A stretch of 64,000 bases of DNA. It comes from Glaciecola blandensis (GTDB taxonomy: Bacteria > Pseudomonadota > Gammaproteobacteria > Enterobacterales > Alteromonadaceae). The stretch spans positions 124,001 to 188,000 of the forward strand of contig NZ_JAVRIE010000004.1 in the NCBI RefSeq assembly GCF_031846165.1. The letters are read 5' to 3'. The notes beneath the pieces were generated by a model. It was not told the origin of the DNA, did not search any database, and saw only the letters and a program-made list of their open reading frames with translations. The position numbers and the translations under genes are program-made. Below are positions 1 through 8,234 of the stretch, in pieces (positions within the stretch are counted from its first letter, which is position 1; each line of letters starts with the position of its first letter).

Positions 1-73
1 GTATGTCGCTCGTGGCTTTACAGACGAAGAAAACACATGGCGCTTACACCTCATTATTGGACCGGGGATTTAG
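1..73 (+). CDS. tamA: TamA (outer membrane translocation and assembly module), 3' end only
   Basis: Only the last 23 codons are present. The frame beginning at base 2 reads a beta-strand-like tail ending HLIIGPGI and stops at TAG 71-73. TamA is an Omp85-family outer membrane barrel, and its C-terminus typically ends in an aromatic/hydrophobic strand of this sort. The call rests mainly on position: the stop lies one base before the ATG of tamB, the usual tamA-tamB order. The 5' part lies outside the window. Confidence 0.7.
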   Translation, partial: YVARGFTDEENTWRLHLIIGPGI

Positions 74-74
74 C

Positions 75-3000
75 ATGTTGAAATCAATTAAGCTAAATCA
101 ATGGTTGAAAGGTCTATCTTGGGCATTCCTAACCCTGGTGCTACTGCTGATATTAATCACAGCGTTGTTGCTGTCGCCTATGGGTATCAAATTTGGTGTG
201 AATAAGCTCAATGAAATGGATGCGGGAATATCGATAGACTATGACTCAGGAAGCTTGTACTCATCTATCAAACTCAAGAATATCAGTGTTCGCCAGCCAG
301 GCCTAGAACTCGATGCAGACAAGGCAGAGGTAGACCTCAGCCTAAGCTGCTTATGGAGCGCTGAAGTATGCATAAACAATATCGACTTAGGCAAAATCAA
401 GTTAGCGCTCTCTGAAACTGAAGCCGCCCCTAAATCGGACACACCTATTTCCGAACTTATCACTTTGCCTGTGATGATTAGATTGCATGAATTATCACTT
501 GATGAGCTGAATATTTTTCAGAATGAAACTTTGCTTTTGGACGCGAAAGATTTCGCACTTGCTCTGCAATTTGAGAAGGTACTAGAGATAAAAAAGCTGA
601 CCTTAGGTGAGCTCAATTATTATATTCCACAGCAGTCTGAAGTGCCTGAACCAACAATAGCGCCAAGTGAGAGCGAGAGTAGAGAATGGTTGGCGAAGCT
701 GGGCAATTTCAAATATGACCCCATCACGCTTCCACGGGTATTCGTGCCGATTCAAGCTAAGCTAGCTAATACCCGAATCAACAATATCTGCGTCCTTAAA
801 CATACGGAATTATTACCAAGCAATCTATATTGTTTGTCTTCGCTGAACATTGGCGCTCAAATAAAAAAACAAGAGCTAAGCAGCAAGCTCACTTTTTCTT
901 CTTTTGAAGACAAACGGGACACACCTATTTTTGTGCCACTCGATGTAATGACTTCGGCCACCGTTAATTTTGCTGACAAGCTTCGCCATGATATTAAGCT
1001 CGAAATCAAACCGAACAGCAGCGCTAAAAGTATTGAAGGTAAACCGAAATCGGACACACCTAAAACTACTAGTGCGGATAGCTTCGTAATTGCGATATCT
1101 GGAGACCAATCTCAGACATTTCTCAATTTCAAGCATGCAGCGGCAAAACAAAACATTGTTGATGCCAGTTTGAATTTAGAGGTATCTCAGGCAGAACTGC
1201 CAGTAGATATTGAATTTGCATTCAATGGAATAAACGAAAGCGCAAAAGCTTCGTTAACCAATTTGTTGCCAGGGGTTTCTGAACAGCAATTAGAACCCTT
1301 AATAGGTGTGTCCAATTTGAGGGCGAGCGTAGTGGGGGATATCAACCAATACGCTGTTTCCGTCGAGGGCAAAGGCCAACAGGTCATGGGTGTTTCAAAT
1401 GTCTATGTTGATGCCTTGATATCTCCGAAAACGAAAGAAAGTCTAGTAAATATCGAACAAGCACTTATTTCTGGAGACATAGGGAAGCTGAGTTATGCAG
1501 GAAAAGTGTTTGTAGAGACGAATGCGTCACTCAATGAGTTAACGCTAGAAGGCTTGTTAGGACTTGAAAAATTAGATCCTAGTTATCTATCAACGGATCT
1601 TATGGGCATGTTTAGTGGTGAGCTCCCTCACACTGTTACGCTCAATGAAGTCACCCAGTGGGCGAGTATTTCTGACGCCGCAATTGATGGCTCATGGCAA
1701 GAGCTACCTTTTAAGTCCGCTTTGAACCTGCGTTTGGATAAGAGTGGTAATATCTTTGTTGAAGAGTTTTTGTTGAATCAATCAGAAAACGTGATGAAAG
1801 CAAGCGGGCAGCTATATAGTCAAAAAGCTTTAGATGCTATTGAAAGTGTCTTAGAGCAGCAAAATTTTGCAGCTCAGCAAAGTACAACTGTATCAAAGCA
1901 AAACTCAAGTAAGCTCGACAGCAGTCTTCTGGTGTTCGATTTTGATTTTAATTCATTTGAAGATATTTACCCATCCCTAGAAGGCGCGCTTAGTTTGCAA
2001 GGCCAAATACAGGGCGCAATCGAAGCTCCAACAATTACCTTAACTGGTAAAGGGGAGTCGATAGTGCTTGGAGAGCATCAATTGGATTCATTGAATTTGC
2101 AAGCGAATGTCGATTTTGCGCAAAAACTCGCTTCTGAAATAAAACTGAATTTGTCGCAATTGTATTCATCAGGAGTCGCCATACCTCAATTGGAATTAAG
2201 CCTTCAGGGTGATGAAGTCAATCAGTCTTTGTCTTTAGATATTCCGGAAGGTGACTTCCAGACTCGACAAGTCTTAGATGGAGAGTTACTTAGAGACGGC
2301 AATACAACTCGATGGAACGGTCAGTGGTTGGAAGGGCGAATTAATACAGCATTGGCTGAGTTGGAAATGCAATCTACACCACAGTTAACGGTTACATTAC
2401 AGCCTTTTTCACTGCAGCTTCAAGCACATTGCTGGAGAGGCAGAGCGGATGAACTATGTGTAGACGATATCAAAGTTGATGAAAATAATGCTGATGCCAA
2501 AGTGAGTTTGAATTATCAAATTATGAACTCAGGCATGGGAGCGTTCTTAACTGAAATAAACGTCGCTAAATCTGACCTAGAAGTGAACGTGGATGCCGCA
2601 GTTATGTGGTCAAAAGACGATGGTGTTAATTTTACTCTCGACTTGAATGCTAGCGATAATATTTTGGTTGCTGGGCAACAAGCGCTCAGTATTGAAAAAA
2701 TAAACGCAGTTGTTTCAGGCTCAAGCGAACAGATAAATACGACCCTCAGCTTATCTAGTGAAGCGGCGGGCGCAATTGACCTTGAAAGTCTGTTGCTCTT
2801 ACAAAGCGAGAAAAGAACGCACAACGGCAAAATAGGTGTGTCCGATTTGGCGTTGTCACAGTTTGCGCCATTCACAAGCCATGTTCAGCGTTTAGAGGGC
2901 GTAATAAATGCAGACTTGGCATTTAGCGGAGCGCTAGAAAAGCCTTCGTTAGGCGGTGAACTTAAGATCAAGGATGCTGCTGTTGGATTAAGTGATTATC

Positions 3001-4100
3001 CCATTCGTCTCTCCGAGTACAACCAAGAGCTTGTATTTGACGGCTTCAGCGCGACATACGACGGACAGTTTAAGTTAGGGCAGGGCAGGGGTCGCATCCA
3101 AGGAGCAATCGACTTTGCCGATGGCATAAGCGCTAGCGCAAACATTTCAGGAGATAAACTCGATATAGAGTACGAGACTTATCGTTTTCATGTCTCACCT
3201 GATATGCAAATTAATATGACGCCTGAATTACTGTCAGTGACGGGCGGTGTAAATATTCCGTATGCACGTATTAAACTTAAGGATCTGCCACCCAACGCAA
3301 AGTCTCCAAATGCAGATATTCTTGTTGTAGATGAAAAACGGCCTAATCAAAATGCAGGTATCCCACTTGATATTGACTTAAACATAAAAGTGGATGAGCA
3401 AAAAAAAGGCGAAGTCCGTTTGGATGCACTTGACTTGAAAGCCGAACTAAGTGGTAATTTGAATGTGAAAATCGATTCTGAAAACACTCGCGTTAACGGG
3501 CTAGTCAGTATTTTAAAAGGTGACTATGCAGCCTATGGGCAAGTTCTGCAAATAAGAAAAGGGGATATTTCCTTCAGCGGTCAGCCAGACGTGCCAGCCT
3601 TCGATATAGAAGCTATTCGTAACCCACTGAATACCAGTGACGAGGTTATCGCTGGGATCAGAGTTAGTGGTAACGCGATCACGCCGAGAGTTGCCTTGTT
3701 TTCGGAACCATCAATGGAGCAAGCAGAACAGCTTTCTTATCTAATCAGTGGAACAGGTTTGAATTCAGATAGCACAGAAAAGTCCGATTCAGATACGATG
3801 TTGGTGAATGCACTCGTGAGTTTCGGTGTGGGTCAAAGTGAGAGCGGATTAGGCAGTTTAGGTCGTAAACTCGGAGTCAAAGATCTCAACTTACAAACGG
3901 CGGGTCAAGGTAACAAAACTCAAGTTCAACTCTCTGGGCAACTGGCTGAAGGTGTCAAAGTGACTTATGGTATCGGTGTGTTCGATTCAGTAAGCGAGGT
4001 AAGCGTTCACTATCAGTTATTGCCTCAGTTATATCTAGAGGCGGTTAGCGGATTGAATAGTACTCTGGACCTAATTTATGAAGTAAACAGCCGAGATTAA
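75..4100 (+). CDS. tamB: TamB, inner-membrane-anchored translocation and assembly module
   Basis: A protein of 1341 residues. TamB spans the periplasm and works with TamA in outer membrane protein assembly and probably phospholipid transport. One N-terminal membrane segment (about residues 14-35, rich in Leu and Ile) is followed by a very long beta-rich region and a C-terminal DUF490/TamB domain, where the text GDYAAYGQ and the GNAITPRV strand are typical. I chose the ATG at 75, one base after the tamA stop; an upstream in-frame ATG at 3 lies inside tamA. Odd feature: five copies of the GGACACACC motif lie inside the gene, read as SDTPI, RDTPIF, SDTPK, IGVSNL and IGVSDL. A bidirectional hairpin follows the stop. 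Confidence 0.93.
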   Translation: MLKSIKLNQWLKGLSWAFLTLVLLLILITALLLSPMGIKFGVNKLNEMDAGISIDYDSGSLYSSIKLKNISVRQPGLELDADKAEVDLSLSCLWSAEVCINNIDLGKIKLALSETEAAPKSDTPISELITLPVMIRLHELSLDELNIFQNETLLLDAKDFALALQFEKVLEIKKLTLGELNYYIPQQSEVPEPTIAPSESESREWLAKLGNFKYDPITLPRVFVPIQAKLANTRINNICVLKHTELLPSNLYCLSSLNIGAQIKKQELSSKLTFSSFEDKRDTPIFVPLDVMTSATVNFADKLRHDIKLEIKPNSSAKSIEGKPKSDTPKTTSADSFVIAISGDQSQTFLNFKHAAAKQNIVDASLNLEVSQAELPVDIEFAFNGINESAKASLTNLLPGVSEQQLEPLIGVSNLRASVVGDINQYAVSVEGKGQQVMGVSNVYVDALISPKTKESLVNIEQALISGDIGKLSYAGKVFVETNASLNELTLEGLLGLEKLDPSYLSTDLMGMFSGELPHTVTLNEVTQWASISDAAIDGSWQELPFKSALNLRLDKSGNIFVEEFLLNQSENVMKASGQLYSQKALDAIESVLEQQNFAAQQSTTVSKQNSSKLDSSLLVFDFDFNSFEDIYPSLEGALSLQGQIQGAIEAPTITLTGKGESIVLGEHQLDSLNLQANVDFAQKLASEIKLNLSQLYSSGVAIPQLELSLQGDEVNQSLSLDIPEGDFQTRQVLDGELLRDGNTTRWNGQWLEGRINTALAELEMQSTPQLTVTLQPFSLQLQAHCWRGRADELCVDDIKVDENNADAKVSLNYQIMNSGMGAFLTEINVAKSDLEVNVDAAVMWSKDDGVNFTLDLNASDNILVAGQQALSIEKINAVVSGSSEQINTTLSLSSEAAGAIDLESLLLLQSEKRTHNGKIGVSDLALSQFAPFTSHVQRLEGVINADLAFSGALEKPSLGGELKIKDAAVGLSDYPIRLSEYNQELVFDGFSATYDGQFKLGQGRGRIQGAIDFADGISASANISGDKLDIEYETYRFHVSPDMQINMTPELLSVTGGVNIPYARIKLKDLPPNAKSPNADILVVDEKRPNQNAGIPLDIDLNIKVDEQKKGEVRLDALDLKAELSGNLNVKIDSENTRVNGLVSILKGDYAAYGQVLQIRKGDISFSGQPDVPAFDIEAIRNPLNTSDEVIAGIRVSGNAITPRVALFSEPSMEQAEQLSYLISGTGLNSDSTEKSDSDTMLVNALVSFGVGQSESGLGSLGRKLGVKDLNLQTAGQGNKTQVQLSGQLAEGVKVTYGIGVFDSVSEVSVHYQLLPQLYLEAVSGLNSTLDLIYEVNSRD
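432..2846. repeat. Five GGACACACC-motif copies inside tamB
   Basis: Exact 9-mer cores at 437-445, 917-925 and 1052-1060 (GGACACACC on the plus strand) and at 1305-1313 and 2835-2843 (GGTGTGTCC). Several carry the full AT-rich flanks; 432-450 reads AAATCGGACACACCTATTT. Polarity along the gene is plus, plus, plus, minus, minus. Confidence 0.95.
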
Positions 4101-4102
4101 AA

Positions 4103-4147
4103 GAAAAGGTGAGGCGAACAATTAGACACTGAACGCCTTCACTTTTC
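4103..4147. terminator. Imperfect hairpin between convergent tamB and HTH gene
   Basis: Arms GAAAAGGTGAGGCG and CGCCTTCACTTTTC can pair with one bulge on each side around a loop of about 17 bases. It lies between two convergent stop codons, so it may terminate both transcripts. The T-run is weak. Confidence 0.45.
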
Positions 4148-4159
4148 TCAGCAAAACAA

Positions 4160-4381
4160 TTATGAAGCTCTTGAATACATCGCTCGATAATATTGCGCAA
4201 TTAATGTCGTTCGGTTTTGAATATTCAGTTTTCGGTAAATATTTGCACAGTGAAATTTAACAGTCCTTTCACTAATAAAAAGTGCATTTGCTATCACCTT
4301 ATTTGACGATCCTTCAATAACTTTCATCACTATTTCCTTCTCTCTTTTCGATAGAGTTTGTATTAGCGTTATGATATCCAT
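4160..4381 (-). CDS. Stand-alone LuxR-type helix-turn-helix protein
   Basis: 73 residues consisting almost entirely of a GerE/LuxR-type DNA-binding domain: LSKREKEIVMKVIEG, then NKVIANALFISERTVKFH and the recognition-helix tail NIYRKLNIQNRTTLI. There is no receiver or autoinducer domain. It starts 23 bases after the stop of the exporter ATPase on the same strand, so it is probably the third gene of that operon. Single-domain proteins of this type often bind DNA as dimers without an obvious sensor. A role as regulator of the exporter operon is inference; a candidate operator lies upstream of the HlyD gene. Confidence 0.8.
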   Translation of the reverse strand: MDIITLIQTLSKREKEIVMKVIEGSSNKVIANALFISERTVKFHCANIYRKLNIQNRTTLIAQYYRAMYSRAS

Positions 4382-4404
4382 CAGTTTTTTCCTTTTTTGA
4401 TGTA

Positions 4405-6582
4405 CTACTTGGTTGAATTAGCAAGTGAACGATTGTCGATTTGTGTCAACTTGCCGTGGTTGAGCGAAAGCACGATATCGGCATTCGCAATGGTTTCTGG
4501 TCTATGAGCGATCATAATTATGGTGACATTGAGTTGTCTCAAAGCCTGATTTACTCGCTTTTCGGTACTCACATCTAAGTGACTGCTCGCTTCGTCAAGA
4601 AACAAAACTTTCGGTTGCTTGTATAAGGCGCGTGCCAACAATAAGCGCTGTTTCTGCCCTCCACTTAGTGAGCTACCCATGTCTCCGATGAGTGTGTTGT
4701 ATTGCATAGTCATGCCTAGTACGTCCTCATGCAGGCATGCTGCTTCACTCACTTTCAAGGCAAGGTTAATATCTGTTCGCTCAGCAAAATCTGTAATGTT
4801 ATCCAGCACAGAGCCAGGAAGAAGCTGGTCATCCTGCATGACTGCTGCGAAGTCTTGTAGATGACGGTTGGTGCTGTCTAACACTAGATTGTTCACTCTA
4901 ACTGAGCCTGTCGTCGCTTTGTTTAAACCCATTAAGCAAGTAAACAGTGTGGATTTTCCGCTACCACTTGAGCCGATGATCACCACCGTGCTGAGAGCTG
5001 GGACGCTAAAACTGATGTTCTGGAAGATCCATGGTGAGCTTTCGTGATACTTAAATGATAAATTGTGTATTTCCAATGCAGATTGACGGGCTTTTTGACT
5101 ATTAATATCACTAACCCCAAGAGGTAGTGATTCATCAGTACTAGGGCGAGATTCAACTGGTGTCAGGACGATGTCAGCGAGCCTGTCCAAGTGTACTCGT
5201 AGCATTTTGAATTCCAGACACTTATTAACAAGGCTGTCAGCTGAGGCAATGAAGCGGTTTTTGTAACTGATGAAGGCATATAGCATTCCTATGCTAAAAG
5301 CGTTGCTCATTACAAGCTCTGCCGCTAAGTACACAACTAAGATGTTTTCTACACCGAACAAGGCTTTGTTTGTGCTAGAAAAGTTTATGTTCCATCTAGC
5401 TAGGGTGATCTGTTTATTCATGGCCGTCGCCAATTGATTGAGCCATTGAGAGTGACGTTGTGCCATTTTATTGTTGAGTTTAATGGTCTTTATGGCTCTA
5501 ACACTTTGCATAAAGTGAGTGTTTTCATTTGCTTGGCTCTGAATGACTTCTGCTTGTTGACGCTTCATTGGATTAAACAATGCCCAGCGCAGGCTAGCAT
5601 AAATGGCTAATACAGACAGAACGAGCAAGCTCAGTGTCGGCGAGTAGATAAAAAGTACGCCAAGCATCAAAAGAGCCATACCGCCGTCAATAAGAGCCGT
5701 GACAATACCTGAACTCAGCACCGCTCTCACTTGTTGTAGGGCTGAAAATCGACTCACTATGTCACCCAAATGGCGTTTTTGAAAGTAACTCACCGGAAGG
5801 TGCAGCAAATGGTCGAATACACCCGTTGCCATTTGTAGATTGAGATAATTGGTAAATCTCAACATGATACGATCCCGCAGAAACACGGTGCATGTATCAA
5901 CAAGCAATAACAATACAAATGCAATAGCGATCACTGTTAGCAGATTCGTATCCGAATTCACGATCACTTCGTCAATAACGGTCTGCATATAAAAAGGAGA
6001 GGCAATCGCAAAGACTTGTAATAACACACTGAGTATTAACAGAGTAGTTAAGTGCGACGCGATACCGCTGTTAGGTTTTATAAAGTGGCTTAGCTTCAGC
6101 TTCTGCTGCCGATTAGCTTTAGCGCGAACGAAGTTACTCGTTGGATGGAGCTCGACGGCAATACCGGTGTAGCAATCGCTCACCTCGCCTATTGGGACCC
6201 TCCGAATACCTATAGCTGGGTCCGCTATCTCACAATATTTCTTTTTCACCTTGAGAAGGACCACAAAGTGATTGAAATTCCAATGCAAGACTGCTGGCGT
6301 TTTTAGTTCCGATAATTCATGCAATTCTGTTTTTAGCGCTCTGCCAGAAAGCTTCAATTGAGCCGCTTGTTTCAATAGACTACTTAAATCGCTACCTTGA
6401 ATCGATATCTGGCTGGTCAGGCGAAGTCTATCAATCGTCATCGCATTGCCATGATAGTTAGCAACCATTGTTAAGCATGCTAGCGCACATTCACTGGCTT
6501 CAGCTTGCAGAACGAGGTTTACCTTTCTACGTGCAGTGAAACGTAATAAACGATAAAGAGAAGTGTCCTTATTATTCTGCAT
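4405..6582 (-). CDS. Peptidase C39-containing ABC exporter (bacteriocin/double-glycine peptide type)
   Basis: 725 residues with three modules. The N-terminal C39 peptidase (about 1-140) shows Q26, catalytic C32 in the QAEASECALACL motif, H105 and D121, so it should be active and cleave double-glycine leaders. A six-helix ABC membrane domain follows (about 165-440). The nucleotide-binding domain has Walker A GSSGSGKST, signature LSGGQKQR and Walker B VLFLDEASSHLD. I chose the ATG at 6582, which overlaps the stop of the HlyD gene as TAATG and implies translational coupling; a longer start at 6630 would run 49 bases into that gene. The family exports and matures small peptides together with an HlyD-type adaptor. 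No double-glycine precursor was recognised in this window. Confidence 0.9.
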   Translation of the reverse strand: MQNNKDTSLYRLLRFTARRKVNLVLQAEASECALACLTMVANYHGNAMTIDRLRLTSQISIQGSDLSSLLKQAAQLKLSGRALKTELHELSELKTPAVLHWNFNHFVVLLKVKKKYCEIADPAIGIRRVPIGEVSDCYTGIAVELHPTSNFVRAKANRQQKLKLSHFIKPNSGIASHLTTLLILSVLLQVFAIASPFYMQTVIDEVIVNSDTNLLTVIAIAFVLLLLVDTCTVFLRDRIMLRFTNYLNLQMATGVFDHLLHLPVSYFQKRHLGDIVSRFSALQQVRAVLSSGIVTALIDGGMALLMLGVLFIYSPTLSLLVLSVLAIYASLRWALFNPMKRQQAEVIQSQANENTHFMQSVRAIKTIKLNNKMAQRHSQWLNQLATAMNKQITLARWNINFSSTNKALFGVENILVVYLAAELVMSNAFSIGMLYAFISYKNRFIASADSLVNKCLEFKMLRVHLDRLADIVLTPVESRPSTDESLPLGVSDINSQKARQSALEIHNLSFKYHESSPWIFQNISFSVPALSTVVIIGSSGSGKSTLFTCLMGLNKATTGSVRVNNLVLDSTNRHLQDFAAVMQDDQLLPGSVLDNITDFAERTDINLALKVSEAACLHEDVLGMTMQYNTLIGDMGSSLSGGQKQRLLLARALYKQPKVLFLDEASSHLDVSTEKRVNQALRQLNVTIIMIAHRPETIANADIVLSLNHGKLTQIDNRSLANSTK

Positions 6583-7841
6583 TACACTGTACCTCTCAAG
6601 CTGAGAATCGGTTTGAGTAACCATTCCCAAAGCTGCATTTCAGCAAGTTCGATTTCAGCTTCAAACAGCATCCCATCTTTTAGATGTATTTGCTTGCCAT
6701 TAGCACTCAGTGTTTGCGAAGTGAGTGCTGCTTCTGCAATAAACACTGGACCTTGCAATACAAATGGCACCTCTTTTATTTGTTGGGGTAACAGAACATC
6801 CTCTGATACTTCATGAATGCTTGCGCTTGCCATACCAAATTTTTGATACGGAAAAGCACTGAGCTTTAAACCAACAACTTGGTTTATTGCTATAAACCCC
6901 GAATGACTGGATGGGACATACATTCGCGCTTTCACCTCACGGTTCAGAGGGCTTATTTGCATCATGAAGTTGCCTGGGTTGACGCGCTCACCTTTTTCAA
7001 CTTGTATATTTCTGACGATCCCATCAATAGGGCTCAAGAGAGAATATGTATCTGCTCCATTGACCGACGATAAGGTTTGCTTCGTTTGTTCAATTTGATT
7101 GAGTAAGTTCCCGCGTTTTTCTGAGTATTTGATTTGAAGTACCTGTTGATTCGCGCGGGCTTTAGTTTGCGATTGCGTTAATTGTTGGAGTGCAAGGGCT
7201 GCTTCACTTACTTGGACTTTTAGTTGTAAGCCTTTCTCTTGAGATTGCTGATAAACCGTTTTTGATACGCTGCCCAACTGATAGAGCGAATACAATTCAT
7301 TCTCTTGTGCGCTATGCAGAGACAGTAAGCTCTCTAAGTGTAACAATCGCTTCTTACTTGTAGACAGCTGTGCGTTTAGATTGCCCATCAACTGTTTATT
7401 CTGTAAAAGGTTTTGCTGGTATTGGCGTGAATTTAATTCGGTCTGTTGGTTAAGTAGCGAGAGTTGTTTTTTTATAGAGTCGAGTTGTTTGTGATGAGCA
7501 ATTTCGCCACTCAATTGAGAGTTGGGGCGAACAAGATGGGCAAGTACTTCTCCCTTCGAGACTATTTGGTTAGAGGTAACGGGGATATCACCAAGAAGAC
7601 TATTTTGTTCAATCGGATAAATATCGACGCTAGCTCTTTCAGCAACGAGCCATCCTACGACACTTACCTTGTTAGTGTAGGTATGCGTTATGAGTAAATA
7701 AATAAAGCTTGCCGTTACCAAAAGAAGTAAACACACCACCACTAGGTGTTGGGGACTGGGCAGCCGTAGTGCATTTCCCAGCTTGTCCCTATGCTGACCT
7801 TCTATCGCTTCTTCTCGAAATAATGAATTCGAATACTGCAT
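6582..7841 (-). CDS. HlyD-family membrane fusion protein of the peptide exporter
   Basis: 419 residues. One membrane segment at about residues 33-53 is followed by a short periplasmic lipoyl half, a long coiled-coil stretch rich in Gln and Leu (about 120-270), and the second lipoyl half with SPIDGIVRNIQVEKGERVNPG, which is diagnostic of the family. It would link the ABC exporter to an outer membrane factor such as the TolC encoded at 20.4 kb. It is the first gene of the operon, and its TAA stop shares an A with the ATG of the ABC gene. A ribosome-binding sequence AAAGGA lies about 10 bases before the ATG. Confidence 0.9.
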   Translation of the reverse strand: MQYSNSLFREEAIEGQHRDKLGNALRLPSPQHLVVVCLLLLVTASFIYLLITHTYTNKVSVVGWLVAERASVDIYPIEQNSLLGDIPVTSNQIVSKGEVLAHLVRPNSQLSGEIAHHKQLDSIKKQLSLLNQQTELNSRQYQQNLLQNKQLMGNLNAQLSTSKKRLLHLESLLSLHSAQENELYSLYQLGSVSKTVYQQSQEKGLQLKVQVSEAALALQQLTQSQTKARANQQVLQIKYSEKRGNLLNQIEQTKQTLSSVNGADTYSLLSPIDGIVRNIQVEKGERVNPGNFMMQISPLNREVKARMYVPSSHSGFIAINQVVGLKLSAFPYQKFGMASASIHEVSEDVLLPQQIKEVPFVLQGPVFIAEAALTSQTLSANGKQIHLKDGMLFEAEIELAEMQLWEWLLKPILSLRGTV

Positions 7842-7891
7842 GCTTGAACTATTCCTTTATCTTGCTCACATCCTTTTGACTGACTGCAAGA

Positions 7892-7996
7892 CTACACAGG
7901 AAGTTTGAAATCGACGTTCAAATTTGGGACAAAATGATCTAATTTTGGGACATTTATGCGTTTTGTCTCAAAATTGAAAGGCTGTTTAAAGTCCAT
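7892..7996 (-). CDS. Possible 34-residue peptide ORF, doubtful
   Basis: An ATG at 7996 opens 34 codons (MDFKQPFNFETKRINVPKLD and onward, ending FKLPV) before a TAG. It lies directly upstream of the exporter operon on the same strand, which is where a substrate gene would be expected, and the text contains a loose repeat (VPKL then VPNL). Against it: there is no convincing ribosome-binding site, there is no double-glycine leader, and the repeated text follows directly from the DNA repeats described at 7921-7975. More likely this is a regulatory leader region that happens to be open. Listed so that it is not lost. Confidence 0.2.
   Translation of the reverse strand: MDFKQPFNFETKRINVPKLDHFVPNLNVDFKLPV
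7921..7975. promoter_or_regulatory. Inverted and direct repeat array upstream of the exporter operon
   Basis: A near-perfect inverted repeat at 7941-7975 has arms AATTTTGGGACA and TGTCTCAAAATT (11 of 12 positions pair) separated by 11 bases. A further direct copy of the left arm, AATTTGGGACA, starts at 7921, about two helical turns away. Three similarly spaced half-sites 100 bases before the HlyD start codon suggest an operator or a leader-RNA hairpin. Which protein binds is unknown; the LuxR-type protein of the same operon is a candidate. Confidence 0.5.
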
Positions 7997-8149
7997 ATTT
8001 ATTTTGTGGTTACTATTTAATTGAATGAAAAAACACAATGAAATCAGATGGTAAATGATCATGCTTGGAATTTTGAGATTATTTATTGGCCAGGTTAGAC
8101 GGCAAAAAGTAAAATCAAAGCAAAATAAGCGAACATAATTTTGTTTGGC

Positions 8150-8182
8150 GCAAAAAAAACGCACATATGAGAATGTGCGTTC
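8150..8182 (-). terminator. Rho-independent terminator of the amidohydrolase gene
   Basis: The stem ACGCACAT / ATGTGCGT at 8159-8180 is preceded on the plus strand by eight A residues, which give a T-run on the minus strand. It lies about 55 bases past the stop of the gene ending at 8235. The rest of the gap 7842-8234 holds the repeat array and doubtful ORF above; between 8000 and 8148 I see nothing else. Confidence 0.85.
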
Positions 8183-8234
8183 TTATCTTTCTTTTTTAGC
8201 TATTCAAACCTCAAGCTTGAAGTCACTTAGAAGC

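Noticed and set aside
876..1151. Antisense frames within tamB
   Set aside because: They lack ribosome-binding sites and are shadows of the long plus-strand gene.
3974..3984. GGTGTGTTC near the end of tamB as a motif copy
   Set aside because: One core base differs and the flanks do not match; kept out of the count.
7464..7697. Plus-strand frame inside the HlyD gene
   Set aside because: Antisense shadow of a well-supported coding region.
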